A DNA stretch of 64,000 nt from VRUE01 sp963705635 (lineage in GTDB: Bacteria; Actinomycetota; Thermoleophilia; Solirubrobacterales; 70-9), in contig CAVPKH010000001.1 in NCBI GenBank assembly GCA_963705635.1, forward strand, positions 62,001 to 126,000, read 5' to 3'. A program made the position numbers and the translations under genes. The notes beneath the pieces were generated by a model that saw nothing but the letters and a program-made list of their open reading frames with translations, was not told where the DNA came from and made no database searches. This document shows, one piece after another, positions 59,001 to 64,000 of the stretch; the first letter of the stretch is position 1, and each line of letters starts with the position of its first letter.

Positions 59001-60360
59001 GCGTTTCGCCAACAGGGAGCAGCGAGTTACAGTCCCAGCCCGGCCCTTTGACTTCATAGACGAAGGTTTCCAAGCCCGAGGGAAGTTCTACTTCGAGGCT
59101 TACAGAGCCTGAGGTGGAGTTGGGGACGGTGACGGTGGGGGCAGCAATCGCTTGGGGGCTGTCGTAAGGAAGAGGGGGGGATGGAGTGGTGTTGCCAATT
59201 CCATTGGCGATGGTGAGCGCTTCGTTCCCCATCGCGTCCTTGGCGATCAGCTCGCACTGAAGGCTTCCCGACGGTTTGACATCGTCTTTCTGCAGTTCGT
59301 ATTTGCTGGAGGTCGACGTGGTTTCGAGCGCGGCGTGGGGCGCCGGTAGGCCGTTTAGCAGCCACTGAAAGCTCCATTCGATCCCGCTGCCGGTCCATGC
59401 ATCCGCCCCGCTGGGCGCTTCGCAGGTAGCTACTCCGCCTTCCGCATCCGAATTTCTTTCCAGTGACCCCCGCGAAGTCCCGCTCGGAGGGGCCGGGACT
59501 GGCGCCGGAGCTACCACCACGGGTGGCAGAGAGGCAGCCGATGAGGCGATTGGCGCATAGGAGCCAGAGACTTCGACCCCCGATGCGTTGGCTTCGGCGG
59601 CGGCGGAGAGGGTGAGGCTGCGGCCGTTGACCGCGGTCACCGTGGTGCCAGGCGGGATCCCGGCGCCGGTGACCGCCGCATCCACCCCAAAGCCGCCCGG
59701 GCCCGCCGAGAAGGACTGCGGACCGGTGGCGGTGGCGGGGGCCGAGAGGAAGAGCTCTGTGTGGGGATCGGGCGTAGCTTCGCCGACGCTGACGGTGGTG
59801 CCAGGCGGGATGCCCGGGCCGCTAATGGCCTGGCCGGTGGCAAACCTGCCGGTGGCGGTTGTCACGCCGGTGATTTCCGTCGAGCCGGCTTTGAGCGTGC
59901 CGCTGCCGGTGGCGGTGGTCACTTCGGTTATGACGTTGGAGCCGGCTTCGGTCGTCGCGGTGCCGGCGGGGGTGCTCTGGTTTGTCGCGGTCACCACACA
60001 CTGCAGCGACTTGCCGCTATCGGCTTCGGCGGCGGTATAGCTGCGTTCGGTAGCGCCCCCAATAGCTTTGCCGTTTCGGAACCACTGATATTCAAAGGTC
60101 GGGATGGGTCGGCCGTACCATTTAAACCCGTCCTCGGGCAGTCCCGCACAGGTCAGGGGATCCCCGATTCCGGGGTTCACACCAGCCGTGTTTTTCACCG
60201 TAGCGGTGTAGTACTCACCCTCGTCGGTGCGCGGCAGGGTCGTCGGTTCGTTGGAGAGGTCGACTTCGAACGTGGGCACGACGGCGAGGGCCGGTGCGGC
60301 AAGCAGGCCGAACGCGCCAAACGCGAGGGCCAATAGGAGTCCAAGCTTTCGGTTTCTCAT
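56089..60360 (-). CDS. Giant secreted repeat protein (1423 aa)
   Basis: Signal peptide LLLALAFGAFGLLAAPALA. Residues to about 300: Ig-like domains and two copies of a GxGIPPGTTV repeat (AISGPGIPPGTTVSVGEATP, AVTGAGIPPGTTVTAVNGRS). About 500-1390: long beta-rich repeats with the theme CPxxSxVGxxxxxTPLL-GxVYL- (LCPPGSVVGGIDIYTT, CPESSKVGTVEIDTPL, CPANSQVGVAEAGSGA, CPPGSIYGEAEATTPL), each followed by a Gly/Phe-rich half. The tail is Lys/His-rich (KAKKKHKSDKHHNGR). Surface-exposed and probably multi-domain adhesive or structural. Coupled upstream (ATGA) and downstream (TGATG). Confidence 0.82.
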   Translation of the reverse strand: MRNRKLGLLLALAFGAFGLLAAPALAVVPTFEVDLSNEPTTLPRTDEGEYYTATVKNTAGVNPGIGDPLTCAGLPEDGFKWYGRPIPTFEYQWFRNGKAIGGATERSYTAAEADSGKSLQCVVTATNQSTPAGTATTEAGSNVITEVTTATGSGTLKAGSTEITGVTTATGRFATGQAISGPGIPPGTTVSVGEATPDPHTELFLSAPATATGPQSFSAGPGGFGVDAAVTGAGIPPGTTVTAVNGRSLTLSAAAEANASGVEVSGSYAPIASSAASLPPVVVAPAPVPAPPSGTSRGSLERNSDAEGGVATCEAPSGADAWTGSGIEWSFQWLLNGLPAPHAALETTSTSSKYELQKDDVKPSGSLQCELIAKDAMGNEALTIANGIGNTTPSPPLPYDSPQAIAAPTVTVPNSTSGSVSLEVELPSGLETFVYEVKGPGWDCNSLLPVGETHAKAICTRKDTLGPGASYPPLFLAARLGSDAPEIGTAVATASGGGASPASDGATYTFTEGFPFGALPGSFEAGVFDKAGVPYTVAGGHPYQGYATFGFNVHRLPSKGIWPTGRIRDVVIDVPRGFVGNALASPELCDSVEDVMLALCPPGSVVGGIDIYTTAEEPKVENLYPNHLFEGGANTPIYSLEPEFGQPAQFAFSAVQTPYTFVPELRADEGYAISFRTAPILTNPPVYGANINLCDFGAKIKGNDQNAKFDGCRKPTEAGANPTPLITNPTRCAGAPPALGLRIDSWEHPQDVKTYGFTDPPVTECEAVQFEPEAQLIPTNHEADSPTGLGVEITVPIDGLLSTTGVSQANMDTATVTFPKGMTINPAAADGLSSCSLAQVKMHTNLPDECPESSKVGTVEIDTPLIRKTLTGSVYVARQNANPFNAPLGLYMVFSSKRDGVIIKVAGKLTPDPVTGQLVSTFTENPEAPFSRLALHFTSGPRAPLINPPKCGTYAIHAEFSPWSAVNPANPTPDEIVSQDSKYKVTRGPNGSPCPAGALAPKFDAGLQNNQAGSKSPFVLSLSREDGTQRFAGLSVTNPKGLTAYLKGVATCPESALNSISPAEEAGAVEIAHPSCPANSQVGVAEAGSGAGPLPFYVKTTKVYLAGPYKGAPVSLAIVTPAVAGPYDLGSVLVRTPLYVDPETAQVKAVSDPIPTALHGIALDVRDIRVALNRPGFTAAPTNCEPSSVDATVTGEQGATAAVSNRFQAGGCESLAFKPKLGFRLFGGIHRGSHPRLRATLTMPSGGANIATTSVALPHSEFLDQGHIQTVCTRVQFAAKACPPGSIYGEAEATTPLLDTPVKGPVYLRSSSHELPDVVVSLRGPASQPIGIDLVGRIDSIHGGIRASFESVPDQPVSSFTLNMQGGKKGLFVNSKNICIGTQRATAIFTAQNGKSTTQHPQMKSACSKAKKKHKSDKHHNGR

Positions 60361-62621
60361 CTCTGGGCTCCCTGCTCGCGGTTGGCTTTCTTACTGTGCT
60401 TGCGGTGGCGCTTTTTGCTCTGCTTCTTGACGCATTTGCCGCGCTTGCGCGAGAAGCCGCGCTTGCACGGCGCCTCTTTGAGATTGCCCGCGGTGCTGGC
60501 TGCCGAGGCGGCGCCCTGTGCGGCGGGGCGCTGTGCAGGCGGGCCCTGACAAGCTTCGCCTTCGCACGGCACCGGTGCGACCGGCGGCGGGAAGCCGCCG
60601 CCGATGCGGACCAGGTAGACGTCCTTGGCCGCGTCGCCGTCTTCGGGCAGAAGCTGGGCGGTATCGATGAAGGCGACCTCGTTGCCCGACATGCTCACCG
60701 TCGGACTCGAGGTTCCTTGCTGGAGCGGCCCGGGCAGGGCGGCGACGGCGCCTTCGCGCCAGACGTAGTCGTTCTTGGCTTCGTCGAGATCGTGGGGATC
60801 GAGCGCCTCTTCGGTGCCGAAGACGATCGTCTTGGCGTCTTCGCTGACCAGGCGCCCGAAGGAGACGTTCTGGGGCCCGGGGAAGAGGTACCCCCCGCCG
60901 CTGATACCTACCCCGAAAGCGCCGTTGTCCTCGCCGCCGGGGGCGGCTTTAGAGACGCGTTCGATCGCCCCGCTCGCCGCTTCGTAGAGGTAGACGTCTC
61001 CTCGACCGCCGTCGGTATCGTCGGCGTTGAGCGGTTCCGTACTGCCAAAGACGAGGATGTGGCCGTCACCGCCGACCGCCTGGTCTTCGGGGTCGTTGCC
61101 CAGCCGCGGCACCGCTATCGCGCCGTTTTTTTCTCCCGGGCTATTGCTCCAGACAGCGCTGTCGACGGGGCCGAGCGTGGCAACAAAGACAGTGCGGCCC
61201 GCCGGGTGGGCGCTGTCACGCTCGTAGAGGTAGAGGTTGGGCTTGCCCGCTTCGGCGGACTTGCCCGCTTGGTTGGCGGTAGTCGTGAGCACGCCTTTGG
61301 CGACGAAGTAGGCGCGGGTGCCGTCGCCGGAGTAGTCAGCCAGGCCGAGGAATTCGGAGCCTTCGCCGGGAGTGGGGTCGGTGTTGTCTCCCGCCGATAC
61401 CTGGGTCAGCCGTTCCCCTTCGGGGCTGGAGGCCTCGTAGAGGTAGAGGTCTTTGCTTTCGTCGCGGTCGCTGTCGGTCAGCTGGCGCGAGGTGGTGAAG
61501 AAGACCTTGTCGCCTTCCTGGGAGGCGCCGAGGTAGGTGTCGTTGCCGTCGACCGCCGAGCAAGCCGGGGCGAGGCGGGTGCACTCGTCGGCGACCAATT
61601 CGACGATTTCGGGCCCCGTGGGGGTTTCGGTGCGCCGCATGATCCGCAGCTCGTTGGTCTCGTCGCAGGGAGCACCTTCGGGCTGGTCGGGGCGAGTGGT
61701 GAAATAGATCCGCCCCGCGTCGGGGGAGACCGAGCCGCGCTGGGCCACAGAATCGGCCCCAAGGCTGCCGCCGACTTTCACGCCGCAGCTGCCGCCGTAG
61801 GCAATGCCGTTGCGGTCGCGCTGCAACAGCGCCAGTGTCGGCGTGCCATGGTCGAGATATGCCTCATAGACGTTGGCGGGGTATGTGCTGAAGAAGCTGC
61901 GGGGAGCCGGGTCGCCGGGGAGGAAGGTATAGCCGGGAGCAGCGCTGCCCGGCGCCGCGTTGAGCGAGAAGAGCAGGTGCGAAGCGTCGCTGGAGGCGCC
62001 TTCGCACCTGCCAGCCGTGACCGCGAAAGAGCCCAGAGATATGTCGCCGCTGAGCGGAACCATGGTCGGCCCGACCGCCGAGAAGAAGTGGCCGAGCCCT
62101 CCCTGGAAGGGAGTGGTGATGCCGACGATGGCCTGTTGGAGGGTCGAGGCCCAAAGCGCCCAGCGCGAGAGGTCGGTGCTGAAGCTGCAGGGTTCGCCGA
62201 TCAGGCTGGAGCCCTGCACCAGCTCGGGCGGGGTGGCGGTCGATTCGGTGCTCCAGCCCGAGGCGCCGCGGGTGGCGATATAGGGGTCGTTGAAGCTCGC
62301 CTGCTTGGGAGTTTCGCCGAGCGCGGCGAGGGAGGAGAACTCGACCCGTTCGCCGTTGGCCGAGAAGTTGGGTCGGTAGGCGTACTGGTTGAACTTCTTC
62401 GCCGGCGAGACCAGCTCCAGAGCCATGCAGTCGGGGAGGTTGACCGTCCCTTCGGGGAACTTCGTCGAGGTCTGGGCTTCGCGAATCGCTTCGTTGGGAC
62501 AGGGTGCGGCTTGAGCCGCACCGGCCTCGAGGGCGAGACAAGCGAGGACGCTCGCAGCGAGGGCCGCCAAGCCGGCACCGAAGCGCCGGGTGGGTATAGC
62601 GAACTGTGTCATTGCCTTCAC
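60357..62621 (-). CDS. Secreted PD40-like beta-propeller protein with basic tail
   Basis: 754 residues. Signal peptide AGLAALAASVLACLALEAGA. The body has repeated TolB/PD40-type blades of the form DxxxxVFxSxxxLxxxD-xxxDLYxYE (KVFFTTSRQLTDSDRDESKD, HILVFGSTEPLNADDTDGGR, TIVFGTEEALDPHDLDEAKN, VAFIDTAQLLPEDGDAAKDV). The C-terminus is CKRGFSRKRGKCVKKQSKKR plus more Lys/Arg. Start set at GTG 62621 after GAGG; ATG 62612 is an alternative. Its stop overlaps the giant gene's ATG. Extracellular sensor or scaffold likely. Confidence 0.82.
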   Translation of the reverse strand: MKAMTQFAIPTRRFGAGLAALAASVLACLALEAGAAQAAPCPNEAIREAQTSTKFPEGTVNLPDCMALELVSPAKKFNQYAYRPNFSANGERVEFSSLAALGETPKQASFNDPYIATRGASGWSTESTATPPELVQGSSLIGEPCSFSTDLSRWALWASTLQQAIVGITTPFQGGLGHFFSAVGPTMVPLSGDISLGSFAVTAGRCEGASSDASHLLFSLNAAPGSAAPGYTFLPGDPAPRSFFSTYPANVYEAYLDHGTPTLALLQRDRNGIAYGGSCGVKVGGSLGADSVAQRGSVSPDAGRIYFTTRPDQPEGAPCDETNELRIMRRTETPTGPEIVELVADECTRLAPACSAVDGNDTYLGASQEGDKVFFTTSRQLTDSDRDESKDLYLYEASSPEGERLTQVSAGDNTDPTPGEGSEFLGLADYSGDGTRAYFVAKGVLTTTANQAGKSAEAGKPNLYLYERDSAHPAGRTVFVATLGPVDSAVWSNSPGEKNGAIAVPRLGNDPEDQAVGGDGHILVFGSTEPLNADDTDGGRGDVYLYEAASGAIERVSKAAPGGEDNGAFGVGISGGGYLFPGPQNVSFGRLVSEDAKTIVFGTEEALDPHDLDEAKNDYVWREGAVAALPGPLQQGTSSPTVSMSGNEVAFIDTAQLLPEDGDAAKDVYLVRIGGGFPPPVAPVPCEGEACQGPPAQRPAAQGAASAASTAGNLKEAPCKRGFSRKRGKCVKKQSKKRHRKHSKKANREQGAQR

Positions 62622-62692
62622 GGTGTCCTCGCTTGTCTCGGTGTGTGTGGCGGTCTGCGGTCGGGGGAGCCGAGCTGTCATCGGGGCCTCGA

Positions 62693-63508
62693 CTAGGGGG
62701 CCGTCACTGCCCAGGTGCCAAGGCTGTGCGCTCCTCCTTCTGCGGGGGTGACCAGTAGGAGAGCGCCGGATTTGCCGGCTCCGGCGCTGCTGACCAGTTC
62801 GGACGAAGGCACCGTTATCTGTGTGTTGAAGACGTTGTCCGTTTTTTCTTCGAACCCGGCATAGATGCAGAGGTTGCCCGGTAGAGCGCTGGGCGCGGCC
62901 ACGCTCCCCGTGCACTTGCTCGAGGTCACCAATTCGTGCAGGAATTCGTCGAATTCCTTTCCATTCGCCCTGATGTAGTGGGCCTGACACGGATCTCGAT
63001 CTGCTTCTGCGCAGCCGGCGTTGTCGAACGGCGCCGCCAGGGGAATCGAGAACGAGATCGGCACGTAGACGGGATTGAATGGGACGATCGCAGCTGCGGA
63101 TACCGTCCCCATTCCCCAGGTGCCGGTCTCGGTCTCTCCGGCGGGAAGGGTGCCGCCGACGGTCCACGGCGAGCCTTCGGGGCCAGTTGCACCGGTCGCG
63201 CCGTCGACGCCGTTGGCGCCGGCCGGACCCGTTTTGCCCGTCGGTCCGGTCGCGCCTTCTTCGCCGGCAGCGCCGGGGGCGCCTGCGGGCCCAGCCGGTC
63301 CGGCGGGCCCTTGAGCGCCGGCAGGCCCTGCCGGCCCGGTCTTGCCGGTCTTGCCCCGCGGCCCCTGCTTGGCCTTGGCGCTGGCGGTGGCCTTGCCACC
63401 GCCCGAAGTATTTGAGGCGGCGTAGGCGCCGCCGAACATCGCGAAGACCAGGGCGATGACCGAGATCACTCCCGGGATGCCGAAGCGGTTGCGTAGCGTC
63501 GAGAACAT
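62693..63508 (-). CDS. Collagen-like triplet-repeat surface protein
   Basis: 271 residues. A signal anchor (GVISVIALVFAMFGGAYAAS) precedes about 22 Gly-X-Y triplets, roughly residues 50-115 (GPRGKTGKTGPAGPAGAQGP and onward). A globular C-terminal domain with four Cys follows (NAGCAEADRDPCQAHYIRA, SSKCTGSVAAPSALPGNLC). Bacterial collagen-like stalks form trimers that hold a head domain off the cell surface. It stands 72 bp upstream of the four coupled surface genes and is probably on the same mRNA. ATG 63508. Confidence 0.87.
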   Translation of the reverse strand: MFSTLRNRFGIPGVISVIALVFAMFGGAYAASNTSGGGKATASAKAKQGPRGKTGKTGPAGPAGAQGPAGPAGPAGAPGAAGEEGATGPTGKTGPAGANGVDGATGATGPEGSPWTVGGTLPAGETETGTWGMGTVSAAAIVPFNPVYVPISFSIPLAAPFDNAGCAEADRDPCQAHYIRANGKEFDEFLHELVTSSKCTGSVAAPSALPGNLCIYAGFEEKTDNVFNTQITVPSSELVSSAGAGKSGALLLVTPAEGGAHSLGTWAVTAP

Positions 63509-63770
63509 CTAGATCTCTCTCCTTGTCCCGTGAGCCCCTCTGCCCGCCGCTTCCCTTGGCGGCTTCCGCGAGGCTCGGTTATGTCCCTGTGGTGGTGCGG
63601 TCGGCTCTAACGCCTATCCAGGTGTGGATAACGATGTTTACCGATCCGGAATGGAGAGTAGATAGTCGTGTTTCTTTTGTCAAGTGGTATCTATTTTTAC
63701 CTGTAAAACAGGCCTTTTTGGCGCAGATAAAAACGTTTCTAGAGAATATGAAGCGTCGCGCGGCTGGTGC
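63509..63770. other. AT-rich upstream region of the surface locus
   Basis: No gene. Composition drops sharply in 63600-63760. It contains the promoter candidate given separately and CCTGTAAAACAGG followed by CCTTTTT (about 63701-63718), a small hairpin that could also end transcription of a plus-strand transcript, though no plus-strand gene reaches it. Confidence 0.5.
63655..63683 (-). promoter_or_regulatory. Promoter candidate for the surface locus
   Basis: Minus strand TTGACA (63678-63683), 17-bp spacer, TACTCT (63655-63660). The -35 is a perfect consensus; the -10 matches four of six. It lies about 147 bp before the collagen-like gene's ATG, giving a long leader. Confidence 0.5.
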
Positions 63771-64000
63771 TCAGTCGCCGAGATCGGCGCGCAGGGCTGC
63801 CAACTCGGTACGGAGCTCGGAGACTTCGCGCTCGAGGCGGGTGAGGCGATCCTCGGCGGGGGTCAGCTCCTCGGCCGGCGGATTCTCGCCGGGGGTCAGC
63901 GAAGGCGGTGCCTGCTCGTCCGTATCCGGCACGACGGGGGTCGGCTCGGAGGGTTCAACGCCCCCCAGAAGCTGCTCAAAGCGATCCTCCTTCTGCCCCG
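63771..64000 (-). CDS. YceH (DUF480) family protein, C-terminal part
   Basis: Only the last 76 residues are inside the window. GQKEDRFEQLLGGVE is the conserved end of the second winged-helix domain of YceH/DUF480 proteins, and the final helix LTRLEREVSELRTELAALRA is the family's C-terminal coiled coil. Between them lies a Pro/Glu-rich insert of about 35 residues. Stop TGA at 63771. The 5' end is beyond the right edge. Function of the family is unknown. Confidence 0.85.
   Translation of the reverse strand, partial: GQKEDRFEQLLGGVEPSEPTPVVPDTDEQAPPSLTPGENPPAEELTPAEDRLTRLEREVSELRTELAALRADLGD

Noticed and set aside
60294..62696. 800-residue plus-strand open frame opposite the PD40-like gene
   Set aside because: Antisense shadow; no signal, domain or ribosome binding site.
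63310..63400. Short-period DNA repeats suggestive of CRISPR or satellite
   Set aside because: They encode Gly-X-Y triplets of the collagen-like protein; no spacer/repeat alternation.

Overview
The window is high-GC, densely coded bacterial DNA. It most likely comes from an actinobacterium of the Thermoleophilia/Solirubrobacterales type. The grounds are: many GTG/TTG starts and GTGA/ATGA gene overlaps; an imuB-DUF6504-dnaE2 mutagenesis cassette; a relic of an F420-type LLM oxidoreductase; an MMPL transporter; and several secreted proteins with Lys/Arg-rich C-termini, collagen-like triplets and a decapeptide repeat that I associate with that group. The placement is inference. No rRNA, tRNA, CRISPR array or transposase gene was found.

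Layout. 1-7000: a stress-type neighbourhood with a frameshifted SDR, an epimerase fused to two DUF892 domains, two small helical proteins, a UspA-like domain on a membrane anchor, a 45-residue membrane peptide, an LLM oxidoreductase relic, small basic/acidic proteins and a PfpI/DJ-1 protein. 7200-9500: MMPL transporter. 9600-11800: a less GC-rich patch with a SLATT-like two-helix membrane protein and a secreted protein with duplicated SH3-like modules. 11960-16750: acyl-CoA dehydrogenase, a secreted protein, a decapeptide-repeat protein and a flavin amine oxidase. 16860-21040: a translationally coupled operon of GMC oxidoreductase, ALO-type FAD oxidase and VPS62-like protein. 21150-30080: assorted single genes (EEP hydrolase, M15 peptidase, frameshifted DUF2804, YjbR, LapA, GFA, SDR, a TetR-like protein without HTH, CsbD, RibD-type reductase, methyltransferase).

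30330-34540: a DEAD-box helicase coupled to a zinc-ribbon protein, then a palindromic MITE-like element, three DUF2294 paralogues in a row, and an ArsR-SRPBCC fusion with a textbook operator/promoter. 34570-41150: PAS-GAF-PP2C phosphatase, NlpC/P60 protein, prephenate-dehydratase-like protein, and a MarR regulator divergent from a three-gene ABC exporter. 41240-49720: queuosine-salvage enzyme, ASH-domain secreted protein, two alpha/beta hydrolases, a DGPF/ECF42 sigma pair, an MFS exporter divergent from an HxlR regulator, and a DUF4258/DUF2283 toxin-antitoxin-like pair.

49780-54550 is an SOS mutagenesis operon (imuB, DUF6504, dnaE2) behind a LexA-box palindrome that overlaps the imuB start; a nested palindrome lies in frame inside dnaE2. 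54630-63510 is a surface-protein locus: a collagen-like protein followed by four coupled genes (PD40-like propeller, 1423-residue Ig/repeat protein, 252-residue secreted protein, decapeptide-repeat protein). The right edge cuts a YceH (DUF480) gene. Two conserved genes (SDR, DUF2804) each carry a single-base frameshift, which may be sequence error or recent decay. The best candidates for undescribed biology are the surface locus, the FAD/VPS62 operon, the DUF2294 triplet and the two palindromic elements.
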